This document shows, piece by piece, positions 16,617-25,463 of a DNA stretch of 63,876 nt. The first letter of the stretch is position 1. The number at the start of each line of letters is the position of its first letter. Source of the DNA: Moorena bouillonii PNG (GTDB lineage Bacteria; Cyanobacteriota; Cyanobacteriia; Cyanobacteriales; Coleofasciculaceae); contig NZ_MKZS01000001.1 of assembly GCF_001942495.1 (NCBI RefSeq), positions 5,661,629 through 5,725,504 of the forward strand. The letters are read 5' to 3'. Made by a program: the position numbers and the translations under genes. A model generated the notes under the pieces. It worked only from the letters and a program-made list of their open reading frames with translations. It was not told the origin of the DNA and made no database searches.

Positions 16617-18707
16617 TTATTTCAAATTATGTTTTACTTCTTTAATAAGTTGATCGGTGTCCGGTGTATTTGGATCAACTCCTAAGGAACCTATAAGTGC
16701 CTCTGCGTAGGCCCGGTCCAATGGGCTACCATATATAGACTCTTCTACAATTTTTGTAGCAGCCCATAAACGTATATTCTCTTTCTTCTGCTCTATTGCC
16801 TTCTTTAGTTCTTTTTCATCAGGAGGCTGAGTAATCGACATGTCTAAATGCTCCTTTATTATGTATTCAGCGAACTGCCGTTGACTTGAATCATTCCACA
16901 TTGCTATTAGCTCTTTTGCAATATAACTAGGTTGCTTATGACGTATCCTCTTAAATATTCTGTACCCGAGAAGCCCCAAAGCGCCTAATCCAACAATCAC
17001 ACCAACTACACTTGCCCCTATGCCAGTAGCTGTAGCAGCTCCTAGTCCTGCAACTGTGAAACCGGCAGCTGTTAGTCCTGCTGCTCCTGCTCCCGTTGCA
17101 GATGAGCCTGATATCATATCGTTACTCGATCGAGCCACTTTACTGCCTGCTTTTTTATTTGTGTAAGCTGCAGTTGTAAAAGTTGATCCTTTGAGTTCTG
17201 TATATCTATCTTCAAGAGATTTGATTTGAGCTTTGCTTTTACGCGCATCTTTACGATTTTTGTATGCAACTGCGGTACCGAGCATACCAAAACTAAGACC
17301 AATTCCACCTAATGTGAAACTTGGTGTGGAACTGGCTAATGCTGCTGCCGGTCCTGTTATACCTTCTGAAGCTGCTTCTAGCAGACCTATACCACCTGAA
17401 GCTACACCAGTACCTGTCTGGGCAGTATCAGCAGCAGCAACAACATTTGATCCCGCTATCTTAGCAACTCCTTCTTTTAACTTCGTACTTTTTCCGGTTT
17501 CAGGTAGCTCTAGATCACTTTGTTTCTGTCTCTCAGGTAAGGTAACTATTCCCTCCATATAAATATGGAAACGATATAGCTTCTCTAAAGCTTTGGCTAA
17601 TTGACCACTCTTGTGCAAACTATAGTTCTCCTCCTCGGCTTGTAATGAAACTAAATTCAATCCCTTTTCGAATACCTTCTCGACATCGGGTAACTGTTTC
17701 CTCGCGAACTCTTTCCACGATTTCATAGACCTGACCCGTGGAATTAGCATCATTGGAAGAATACCAAGTTCGTTGATTATCTTTTTTATCCGTTGCGTTT
17801 CATCAATTTCTCTTAGAGAATCAAACACTTCATTCAGAACATAAACTAAGTTATCCAAGTACTGATCGAAGGTTACAATCCCAACATCCTTTCTTATTGG
17901 ATCCGTTGCTTTCATGCACTGAATCGATGAAGTTTGATGAGCCGAAGTCGACAACCTGTGCTGGGGATTAGTCTTTTTCAATGCCGGTTTGGGAACTTCT
18001 GCTTGTGTGACTGCTCGTCGTCCCATCAGGTCAGCTTCTTGTTCTAGGCTTTTCTCATCGTTGACCATGATACCCTTCGTTTGGGTGGTACCTTGGACCC
18101 GTCCCTGCATTTGCTGCACCACATGCCACGCTTCGTGGGGCAGATGTCGCTCCTGCCCCGGACCCACCTCGATCGTTTTACCCTGGGTATAGGCTAGGGC
18201 CTGGATCTGGGCAGGTTTGGGCGAATTATAATTAACTCTGACATCATCGAGTGAATATCCTGACAGGTTTTCCACTCCTGCTTTGAGCTTATCTGGTAAT
18301 CCGGTTTTATTCGGGGTAGGTGCGTTAATGCGGTCTACATCTTCCGATGCTACTCGGTCCGCTTCTTGCTCATACTTATCCCCAGCTTCACCAATAGTGA
18401 GCTTCGCCTGCACTAAATTCCCATCAGACCAATTGCCCCTTAACTCATGGGAAAGTCCCCTAAACATTGGCATACGCTGAATTGACTGCCCAGTAACAGG
18501 GGAAAGACTACTCAGCAGAGGATCTTGGGAACGATGAACTTGTCGAGATAAGTCTGGCTGGGATTTAATTAGATTACCCAGTGCCTGGTTGCCGATTATC
18601 CCTTGCAGTTCCTCGATGGGGTGGTATGTTGGCTTCCTACTTCCTAATACAAGAGACTGATCTCGAGTTAGTGTCTTTCTGGTTTGGCTTTGTCGTAGAT
18701 TACCCAT
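16617..18707 (-). CDS. DUF4157 (eCIS-type) effector 2 with glycine/alanine-rich membrane-active tail
   Basis: 696 residues. Residues 1-130 match effectors 1 and 3 almost exactly. The DUF4157 part is a different subtype (LPHEAWHVVQQMQGRVQGT, HEAWH at 191-195) with a second EQEAD block. The unique region starts near residue 265. It has a helical stretch, then two long Gly/Ala-rich hydrophobic blocks (about 420-480 and 525-575: GAAGLTAAGFTVAGLGAATA, GIGASVVGVIVGLGALGLLG). Such glycine-zipper helices suggest a pore-forming or membrane-inserting toxin; that is inference. No immunity candidate lies downstream before effector 1. Confidence 0.75.
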   Translation of the reverse strand: MGNLRQSQTRKTLTRDQSLVLGSRKPTYHPIEELQGIIGNQALGNLIKSQPDLSRQVHRSQDPLLSSLSPVTGQSIQRMPMFRGLSHELRGNWSDGNLVQAKLTIGEAGDKYEQEADRVASEDVDRINAPTPNKTGLPDKLKAGVENLSGYSLDDVRVNYNSPKPAQIQALAYTQGKTIEVGPGQERHLPHEAWHVVQQMQGRVQGTTQTKGIMVNDEKSLEQEADLMGRRAVTQAEVPKPALKKTNPQHRLSTSAHQTSSIQCMKATDPIRKDVGIVTFDQYLDNLVYVLNEVFDSLREIDETQRIKKIINELGILPMMLIPRVRSMKSWKEFARKQLPDVEKVFEKGLNLVSLQAEEENYSLHKSGQLAKALEKLYRFHIYMEGIVTLPERQKQSDLELPETGKSTKLKEGVAKIAGSNVVAAADTAQTGTGVASGGIGLLEAASEGITGPAAALASSTPSFTLGGIGLSFGMLGTAVAYKNRKDARKSKAQIKSLEDRYTELKGSTFTTAAYTNKKAGSKVARSSNDMISGSSATGAGAAGLTAAGFTVAGLGAATATGIGASVVGVIVGLGALGLLGYRIFKRIRHKQPSYIAKELIAMWNDSSQRQFAEYIIKEHLDMSITQPPDEKELKKAIEQKKENIRLWAATKIVEESIYGSPLDRAYAEALIGSLGVDPNTPDTDQLIKEVKHNLK

Positions 18708-18830
18708 GAGCTAATTTAAATCGTTAATAGTTTACAAAATTAACAACCAATGATCTTACCGAGTATGTTATCGGTGTAGGGGAGTGAAACTTTGAGTCTG
18801 GATTTGGAATATCCCCATCCAGTTCAACTA

Positions 18831-21176
18831 TCAGGCTTTGCTTATGATGATCTGTTCCAATTCTGGTAATAAACTGTCGATGGCAGTAATTGTTGATTGT
18901 GCCATCCTTCTAACCAGATCTATCTGAGCATTGGTTATCCTTCCTTGTCTTCCTTGATTAAAATTTGGGAGTAAGTCATTTAAAACTTTTCTAATCTCAG
19001 CATTTCCAGAGTTATTAACCTGTTGTTGATAAATTTGTTGAACTTCATACCAATCTAAACCTAGACCTGTTCCGACTTGAATTATCCAGCCTTGTGGGTT
19101 GGCATGAGACTGTCCCGATTTCAAAACATTTGTCAAAGCCTTTTGGAGTATAGCTTGAGGAATATTCCTTGCTAAGATCGACTGCCTAGTGCGATGGTTG
19201 TAGTTTGGTAGGGGTCTTGCTTTGAGGCGAGCGCCTCCACCTGCTGTTGATGTAGCTATTGCCGCCTTGGGCTTGAAGAAGGCATATTCCTTGAGAGCTG
19301 GTTGTTGATTGATGCCACGGAGTACATTTTTCATAAGCTCCCTTCCTTCGCCACCTTTGATACCGAACAATCGATTTTTGAGTGGGCTGTTCGGCACATT
19401 TGGATTATCTAAAAGTGCTTCATACTTTATAAGTGTATTAGGTTCAGGAAAATATGGTGCCCTAGGATCTACTTTTGAAATAATCCGACGAACCTTCATA
19501 TCAATTTTATTAGCCAGTACACTCAAATCGTCATCAGCAGGCAAATCTCCACCCTGAGCCCCCTGACGCAGCTCGTACCCACCGCTGGCTAGATAGGGGA
19601 GTTGTCTTCCTTTAGTCTGATGACGTGTAAGGAGTTGGTCGTACTTGGAAAATAAACCCATGGGTTGATAATGACCGTGTCGAGATCGCTCCTCTGGAAC
19701 TATGAGACTAAGCGCGTCGGCATCCCCAATATGAATATAAATGTTTGGTATTTTAAATCGATTTTTTAGGTCATTGACACATTGTTGAGTGTATGGGCTT
19801 TTTGTTATTTGATCCCTAAATACCCCATAAGGGAGATAGTTGGCTTGTGTTAATGGGCGTTCTGCTTGTTCCTGATCGGCAGCAGCAAGTGTGCCGAAGT
19901 CTGTTTCTATCTGATGTGAATTAGCCTTTGTCTTTCTCAATTTATCAAACCAAAAGGGTTCCCATGTAAATCCAAAAACAATCCCTGGATAGTTAAAATT
20001 GCCTGTATTATTGATCACATCTCTGATTTCATTCTCACTTCTACCCCTAATTAAGCTTTTGTATTTATTCACCCCAACTACTAGCCTAAATCGATAAGGC
20101 ATCTGTGTTTTATCTTCAAACCCCTCCTCATACTTATTAGCGATTGCGTTTGGAGTTGTACCTCCCGGATAGGTAGGAACATTTGCCACATAGCCGTAAT
20201 TAAACTGGGGATATGGTTGATTGGGTAGATGACCAACTAACTTGTTATGTACATCTGAAGTCTGAGGACGATTTTGTCCCTGCTGTTGAACAGTTTTTAG
20301 TTCGTACTTGTCTTGGAACTGCATCAAAGACATACACTGGATCCTAGCTACAGGAGCTGCGCTGACCCTAACAGATTGATTAGTCACAACTTTGCCACCT
20401 GCTTGCTGCACCACATGAGTCAACTCATGAGCAATTAACTTTTTCCCCTCCTGACTCCTAGGATTATATTCCCCCTGCCGAAAGAAGATATCTTTACCTG
20501 TAGTAAAAGCACGAGCTTGAATTGATTGATTCAACTGGTCAGATTGAGTATCATTGTGAACCCTCACCCCACTAAAATCTGCCCCAAACGACTGTTCCAT
20601 TGGTTTCCGGATACTCTGTGCGATCGGCATCCCCGACCCCTTTGCCTGTTGGATTGAGCTTTCCAACTCTGGGGTAGCCGCCATGCCACCTTCGATGGAT
20701 TGAAGCTGCACCATTGGCTTCCTCATCAGTTCATCTTGCTGACCTTTAGCTTGAATCGAGTCTGGTTGAGTGGTCTGACTAGAAACTGGTGCGTTAATCC
20801 GCTCCACTACTTCCGATGCTACTCGGTCAGCTTCTTGTTCATATTTATCCCCAGCTTCACCAATGGTAAGCTTCGCCTGTACTGGATTGCCCTGCTGCCA
20901 ATTGCCCCTTAACTCATGGGAAAGTCCCCGAAACCTTGGCATTCGCTGAATTGACTGCCCACTAACAGGGGAAAGACTAGTCAGCAGAGGATCTTGGGAA
21001 CGATGAACTTGTCGAGATAAGTCTGGCTGGGATTTAATTAGATTACCCAGTGCCTGGTTGCCGATTATCCCTTGCAGTTCCTCGATGGGGTGGTATGTTG
21101 GCTTCCTACTTCCTGATACAAGAGACTGATCTTGAGCTAGTGTCTGTCTGGTTTGGCTTTGTCGTAGATTACCCAT
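18831..21176 (-). CDS. DUF4157 (eCIS-type) effector 3 with large unknown tail
   Basis: 781 residues, first of the three in transcription order. Residues 1-285 match effector 1 closely (HELTH at 250-254, SFGADFSGVRVH, FRQGEYNPRS). The tail from about 290 has no family I recognise. It contains NIYIHIGDADALSLIVPEE, with a DxD-like Asp-Ala-Asp as in nucleotide-sugar transferases, an RSRHGHYQPMG segment and a helical C-terminus. A glycosyltransferase-type toxin is one possibility, not more than a guess. The gene ends 123 nt before effector 2. Confidence 0.72.
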   Translation of the reverse strand: MGNLRQSQTRQTLAQDQSLVSGSRKPTYHPIEELQGIIGNQALGNLIKSQPDLSRQVHRSQDPLLTSLSPVSGQSIQRMPRFRGLSHELRGNWQQGNPVQAKLTIGEAGDKYEQEADRVASEVVERINAPVSSQTTQPDSIQAKGQQDELMRKPMVQLQSIEGGMAATPELESSIQQAKGSGMPIAQSIRKPMEQSFGADFSGVRVHNDTQSDQLNQSIQARAFTTGKDIFFRQGEYNPRSQEGKKLIAHELTHVVQQAGGKVVTNQSVRVSAAPVARIQCMSLMQFQDKYELKTVQQQGQNRPQTSDVHNKLVGHLPNQPYPQFNYGYVANVPTYPGGTTPNAIANKYEEGFEDKTQMPYRFRLVVGVNKYKSLIRGRSENEIRDVINNTGNFNYPGIVFGFTWEPFWFDKLRKTKANSHQIETDFGTLAAADQEQAERPLTQANYLPYGVFRDQITKSPYTQQCVNDLKNRFKIPNIYIHIGDADALSLIVPEERSRHGHYQPMGLFSKYDQLLTRHQTKGRQLPYLASGGYELRQGAQGGDLPADDDLSVLANKIDMKVRRIISKVDPRAPYFPEPNTLIKYEALLDNPNVPNSPLKNRLFGIKGGEGRELMKNVLRGINQQPALKEYAFFKPKAAIATSTAGGGARLKARPLPNYNHRTRQSILARNIPQAILQKALTNVLKSGQSHANPQGWIIQVGTGLGLDWYEVQQIYQQQVNNSGNAEIRKVLNDLLPNFNQGRQGRITNAQIDLVRRMAQSTITAIDSLLPELEQIIISKA

Positions 21177-21349
21177 GAGCTTGACTAAATCTTAAATAGT
21201 CGGCAAACGTCACCTAATCATCATATAGCCGAACAGTGACTGCATCAAGAACAGTATCATAATACTACTTTGGCAAGGGCTCTACTATTAGCGATCGCCC
21301 TGGAATGTAAATTGTTCTATGATTGAAAGTAAACTATAAAAAGATAACA

Positions 21350-21766
21350 ATGGCAGCCAAAGATAAATTTCATGCTGCGGTTAGAATCGCCCTAGAAAAG
21401 GAGCAGTGGAAGATTACTGATGATCCGTTGCGACTGGAAGTAGGCGGAACCAAGTTTGAAATTGATTTAGGTGCGGAGCAACTGTTAGCAGCAGAGCGAG
21501 GCCAAGAAAAAATTGCAGTAGAGATTAAAACCTTTTTGAGTGAGTCGCAACTGACAGCTTACCATGCTGCCTTAGGACAGTTTTTGAATTATCGGCTTGC
21601 CTTAGAAATCAATGATCCAACTCGGATTCTATATTTGGCAGTGCCTGTGATTGCTTATCAAGCTTTTTTTAAGCGAGAATTTGCACAAATTTCAGTAGAG
21701 AGATATCAGATTAAACAAATCATTTATGACCCGAGTCAAGAGGTAATTGTAAAATGGATAACCTAG
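21350..21766 (+). CDS. xisH: XisH family protein
   Basis: 138 residues from ATG 21350, the start that matches the family (MAAKDKFHAAVRIALEKEQW). A 9-codon extension is possible. XisH was named as a control factor for fdxN-element excision in Nostoc. The fold is PD-(D/E)XK-like: DLGAE and EIKTF here are the acidic/lysine core (about residues 42-66). It overlaps xisI by 13 nt. XisH/XisI pairs are scattered in multiple copies across cyanobacteria without the fdxN element, so a role in DNA excision here is not implied. Confidence 0.92.
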   Translation: MAAKDKFHAAVRIALEKEQWKITDDPLRLEVGGTKFEIDLGAEQLLAAERGQEKIAVEIKTFLSESQLTAYHAALGQFLNYRLALEINDPTRILYLAVPVIAYQAFFKREFAQISVERYQIKQIIYDPSQEVIVKWIT

Positions 21767-22089
21767 AGTCTTATCGCCAGAGCATCCAGTCGTTGTTGAC
21801 GGATTATGCTGCCATTCCCATCGCTAATGGCGTGATTGATTGCTACACGGTTTTTGATACCAAACAAGACCACTACATGGTAATGACTGTCGGATGGGAT
21901 GGCTATCGACGGGTCTATGGTTGTGTTTTACATATGGATATTAAAAAGGGAAAGATTTGGATTGAACAAAATATGACCGAAATGAGAATAGCCCAAAAAC
22001 TTGTGGAGAGAGGGGTGGCGAAGGACGATATTGTGCTGGGGTTTCAAGCACCAGAATTTCGGCAATATACGGACTATGGAGTTGGTTAA
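21754..22089 (+). CDS. xisI: XisI family protein
   Basis: 111 residues, a full-length XisI: LESYRQSIQSLLTDYA, DTKQDHYMVMTVGWDGYRRVYGCVLHMDIK, KIWIEQNMTE and the C-terminal DIVLGFQAPEFRQYTDY. It overlaps the end of xisH and is translated with it, consistent with a two-protein complex. I see no xisF-like recombinase near by. Confidence 0.93.
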   Translation: MDNLESYRQSIQSLLTDYAAIPIANGVIDCYTVFDTKQDHYMVMTVGWDGYRRVYGCVLHMDIKKGKIWIEQNMTEMRIAQKLVERGVAKDDIVLGFQAPEFRQYTDYGVG

Positions 22090-22130
22090 TTTATAAGCAG
22101 TCAGCGGTCAGCAGTCAGCGGTCAGCATGG

Positions 22131-22196
22131 TAGGGTGGGCAAATATTGAAAGTTTGGCAATTTAATGAGGAATCATCGACCTTTGCCCACCTGACA
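22131..22196. repeat. Family D repeat, copy D5 (66 nt)
   Basis: TAGGGTGGGCAAATATTGAAAG...CTTTGCCCACCTGACA, 47 nt before copy D6. Confidence 0.9.
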
Positions 22197-22243
22197 AGAG
22201 CCAATGCGATACGCGCACGCTACGCGAACAGCTATCAGTGGGG

Positions 22244-22309
22244 TAGGGTGGGCAAATATTGAAAATTTGGCAATTATATTAGGAATCATCGACCTTTGCC
22301 CACCCTACA
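22244..22309. repeat. Family D repeat, copy D6 (66 nt)
   Basis: TAGGGTGGGCAAATATTGAAAA...CTTTGCCCACCCTACA. A direct neighbour of D5, differing at a few positions. Confidence 0.9.
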
Positions 22310-22335
22310 AAAGCTAAATGAATTGTGATAATATT

Positions 22336-22425
22336 GTTCCCTGTTCCCTAATCCCTGTTCCCTGTTCCCTACTCCCTGTTCCCTGTTCCCTACTCCCTGT
22401 TCCCTGTTCCCTGTTCCCTATTATT
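22336..22425. repeat. Heptamer tandem repeat (GTTCCCT) about 12 units
   Basis: Runs of GTTCCCT/ACTCCCT/ATTCCCT between xisI and the cobalamin-binding gene. With D5 and D6 it fills the 22090-22461 gap. Confidence 0.9.
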
Positions 22426-22461
22426 GACTATTTATATCCTGAACTTATCAACGTCTAAACT

Positions 22462-23403
22462 ATGCTTTCACAAAACCTGAGAATTGTTACTCTGCTCCCC
22501 AGTGCCACGGAAATTGTGGCAGCTTTAGGATTAGCTGATGCCATTGTAGGGCGATCCCACGAATGCGACTATCCCGCAACCATCAAAAATCGACCTGTCT
22601 GCACCGAGGCTCAAATCAACAGCGACAAACCCAGTGCCCAGATTGATGATGATATAAACAATTTGGTAAAACGTGCCTTGAGTATTTACCAAGTAAAAAC
22701 TGATGTTTTAGAACAACTGCAACCAACCCACATTGTTACTCAAGATCAATGTGATGTCTGTGCTGTCAACTTCGATGTGGTGGAGAAAGCAGTTGCGAAC
22801 CTTACTAATAGCCAGCCTCAGATAATTTCCTTGCAGCCAAACTTGCTAACTGAGGTGTGGGCAGATATTGAGCGAGTTGCTGTCATCCTGGGAGTAGAGT
22901 CACAATCTCTACTGAACCAATTACAGTCTCGTGTCGAAACCTGTAAGCAAAAGACACAGGAAATCTCGGAAAATGAGCGCCCTACTGTTGCTTGCATCGA
23001 GTGGACTGATCCGCTCATGGCTGCTGGTAACTGGATTCCTGAATTAGTGACCATTGCAGGTGGTAATCCTCTGTTTGGGGCTTTAGGTAAACATTCCCCT
23101 TATCTGGAATGGGATGCTTTAGTCAAAGCTGATCCAGATGTAATTATTGTAATGCCTTGCGGCTTTGATTTGGAACGCACAAAACAAGAAACCCAACAGA
23201 TGGCTCACCATTCGCAGTGGTCAACTTTGCAAGCGGTACGCCAGGGGAAGGTTTTTGTTACTGATGGTAATGGGTATTTCAATCGTCCAGGACCAAGACT
23301 AGTCGATTCAGTAGAAATGATAGCAGAAATTTTGCATCCAGACCTGTTCACTTTTGGTTATCAAGGCACTGCTTGGGAAAGGTTTGAGGTAGGAAATGCT
23401 TAA
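22462..23403 (+). CDS. Cobalamin-binding (BtuF-like) periplasmic-fold protein
   Basis: 313 residues of the helical-backbone ABC substrate-binding fold: RIVTLLPSATEIVAALGLADAIVGRSHECDYP at the start, then VVTQDQC-type core (HIVTQDQCDVCAVNF), VACIEWTDPLMAAGNWIPELVTIAGG and DPDVIIVMPCGF. It matches the family called cobalamin-binding protein. No signal peptide is present, unlike classical BtuF, so a cytoplasmic role or a mis-set start is possible. No BtuCD-like genes are near. The last 8 nt overlap the AAA ATPase start. Confidence 0.85.
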   Translation: MLSQNLRIVTLLPSATEIVAALGLADAIVGRSHECDYPATIKNRPVCTEAQINSDKPSAQIDDDINNLVKRALSIYQVKTDVLEQLQPTHIVTQDQCDVCAVNFDVVEKAVANLTNSQPQIISLQPNLLTEVWADIERVAVILGVESQSLLNQLQSRVETCKQKTQEISENERPTVACIEWTDPLMAAGNWIPELVTIAGGNPLFGALGKHSPYLEWDALVKADPDVIIVMPCGFDLERTKQETQQMAHHSQWSTLQAVRQGKVFVTDGNGYFNRPGPRLVDSVEMIAEILHPDLFTFGYQGTAWERFEVGNA

Positions 23404-24646
23404 GAAACTTATTTTGAAAAATTGGAAAAGCTTCCGTTATGCAGAATTCCCGATTGATCCCCTGACTGTGTTAATCGGAACGAATGCTAGTGGAAAATCT
23501 AATCTAATTGATGCTTTGGAACTTTTAAAACGAATAGTGTTTGGAAAGGAGATTCGATCCGCTTTGGCAGGGGATCCTGCTTTTCCTGGGATTCGAGGTG
23601 GAGTAGAGTGGGCGTCACTCAAGCCAGAATCTCACTTTACCTTGAAAGTTGTGGTTGAGGGAGAGGATGATGAAACCGATTACCTTTATAGTATTACAGT
23701 AGAAACCAAACCAAGTGTTCAGTTATCTGATGAATCTCTAATTCGCCAGGTCTATTCACCAGATAGTAATCAAATCCTTACTCAAACTAGTTTGTTCCAA
23801 ATATCTGATCCTAGAACTCAAGATAAAGGTATTCAGATTAAATTGCTAGATCAAGAACAAATTTTGTTGATAAATTTCTGGAAAGGTTCTAATTCTATTT
23901 TGAGTATACTTAGGGTAATAAACTATAATGCCGATATTAAAAATATAATTGGAAAGGTTTGTACAATTATAGAAAATATTTTTATTTTTAATCCTATTCC
24001 TGGCAGAATGCGGAACTATTCACCCCTTTCTGATCGCATTGAGAGTGATGGCTCGAATATTGCTGGTGTGCTAGCCGCATTACCTAAAGAGCAAAAAGAG
24101 GAGTTTGACTCAACGGTGTCTGCTTACTTGAAATATCTGCCAGAACGAGATATACAGGAAGTTTGGGCGGAACCAGTAGGAAAGTTTGGTACAGATGCTA
24201 TGCTCTACTGTAAGGAACAATGGAAACCTGGTCAAACTACAGAAATTGATGCCCGAGGAATGTCAGATGGAACCCTGCATTTCTTAGCAATTATTACCGC
24301 ACTGATCACACGACCAGAAGGGAGTCAATTAGTAATTGAAGATGTAGACAATGGATTGCACCCATCTCGGTTACATCTGCTGATAAACATGCTGAAAGAA
24401 ATTGGAGAAAAGAGAAAAATTGACATATTAGTCACTACTCACAATCCGGCTTTGCTAGATGCTTTAGGACCAGAAATGATTCCCTTCGTAGTTGTAGCAC
24501 ACCGGGATTCAGAAACTGGAGAAAGCACACTCACCCTTCTAGAAACTATTGATAATTTACCTAAATTGATGGCATCTGGTTCCTTGGGTAACCTAGTGAC
24601 TAAAGGAGCTATTGAAAGGAATATTTCTGATCCTAAGTCACTATAG
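23396..24646 (+). CDS. AAA family ATPase (AAA15/RecF-like)
   Basis: 416 residues. Walker A GTNASGKS at 28-35 comes directly after an SMC/RecF-like N-terminus (LILKNWKSFRYAEFPI). A signature-like GMSDGTLHFLAIITAL and Walker B LVIEDVDNGLHPSRL follow, then the TTHNPALLDAL switch. This is the layout of the ATPases in OLD-like and several antiphage systems. It overlaps the preceding gene by 8 nt, and the PIN-domain gene starts 2 nt after its stop, so the pair is translationally coupled. It lacks a TOPRIM domain, so the neighbouring PIN protein is the likely nuclease partner. Confidence 0.88.
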   Translation: MLKKLILKNWKSFRYAEFPIDPLTVLIGTNASGKSNLIDALELLKRIVFGKEIRSALAGDPAFPGIRGGVEWASLKPESHFTLKVVVEGEDDETDYLYSITVETKPSVQLSDESLIRQVYSPDSNQILTQTSLFQISDPRTQDKGIQIKLLDQEQILLINFWKGSNSILSILRVINYNADIKNIIGKVCTIIENIFIFNPIPGRMRNYSPLSDRIESDGSNIAGVLAALPKEQKEEFDSTVSAYLKYLPERDIQEVWAEPVGKFGTDAMLYCKEQWKPGQTTEIDARGMSDGTLHFLAIITALITRPEGSQLVIEDVDNGLHPSRLHLLINMLKEIGEKRKIDILVTTHNPALLDALGPEMIPFVVVAHRDSETGESTLTLLETIDNLPKLMASGSLGNLVTKGAIERNISDPKSL

Positions 24647-24648
24647 AC

Positions 24649-25161
24649 ATGAGGAAGGTTTTGATTATCGATACATCGATTCTCTGCGTTTACCTAGAAG
24701 TTCCTGGAAAAGAGACTTGTGGATCTGGTAATAATAGATGGAATAAGCAGCGAGTTGTTGAGCTTTTGGAAAAAGAAGAAAAAGCATCGACAACGTTTGT
24801 ACTACCCTTGGCTGCTATTATTGAAACTGGTAATCATATTGCTCAAGCTAGAATAAAAAGGTATGAAACTGCCCAAGCTTTAGCTGAGATTATGGAGAAA
24901 GCAGCAGATGAAAAAACACCTTGGGCAGCTTTCACTGATCAGTCAGTGCTTTGGGACGCTCAAGGACTGAAAAAGTTAGCAGTCGAATGGTCTCAACTCG
25001 CAGCACAAAAAGTTTCAATAGGTGATGCTACCATCAAAACTGTAGCAGAATTCTACGCAAAAACTGGTTGCCAGGTGGAGATTCTTACTGGTGATCATGG
25101 ACTTAAGGCATACCAACCCACTACACCAGCCCCAATTCCCAGACGCAGGAGAAGTAGATGA
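24649..25161 (+). CDS. PIN-like domain nuclease paired with AAA ATPase
   Basis: 170 residues with the PIN-domain acidic set in order: Asp8 (LIIDTSIL), Glu59 (AAIIETGNHI), Asp126 (VSIGDATIK) and Asp149 (ILTGDHGLKAY). PIN domains are metal-dependent RNases. The C-terminus is basic (IPRRRRSR). Its start lies 2 nt after the ATPase stop. No VapB-like antitoxin is present, so the ATPase is the only obvious partner and may regulate it. The defence or toxin role is inferred from the gene pair. Confidence 0.82.
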   Translation: MRKVLIIDTSILCVYLEVPGKETCGSGNNRWNKQRVVELLEKEEKASTTFVLPLAAIIETGNHIAQARIKRYETAQALAEIMEKAADEKTPWAAFTDQSVLWDAQGLKKLAVEWSQLAAQKVSIGDATIKTVAEFYAKTGCQVEILTGDHGLKAYQPTTPAPIPRRRRSR

Positions 25162-25463
25162 GCTGAGGGCGTGACAAGTGCTTACGCATTTAGTAGGGTG
25201 GGCATTGCCTGTTTCCCACTCCCCTACCTGCCCGAATTCACCAAAGCAATGCCCACCAACCTTTGAGAATGCGATCGCGGCATTAGTATTTTATCCTCAC
25301 ACTATAGGTTATTTTCACTTCCTCCTAATCTTAATGGGTAGTGCTATATCTCCTCTTATCTCCTCTTGATATTTTCCCCCCGCGCCCCCGCCCCACACTC
25401 CCTGTTTAACCCTAAATGTAAAAAACCTACCCCTACTCCCTTTGGTAAAGTAAAAATTAACAA
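25162..25463. other. Intergenic region with D-related repeat
   Basis: Contains a family-D-like inverted repeat at 25194-25258 (TAGGGTGGGCATTGCC ... GCAATGCCCACCA) and one GCGATCGC. No gene is seen. Confidence 0.65.

Noticed and set aside
21350-22089. xisH/xisI considered as evidence of an fdxN excision element
   Set aside because: No xisF-type recombinase or nif genes are present, and these pairs are common in genomes without the element.
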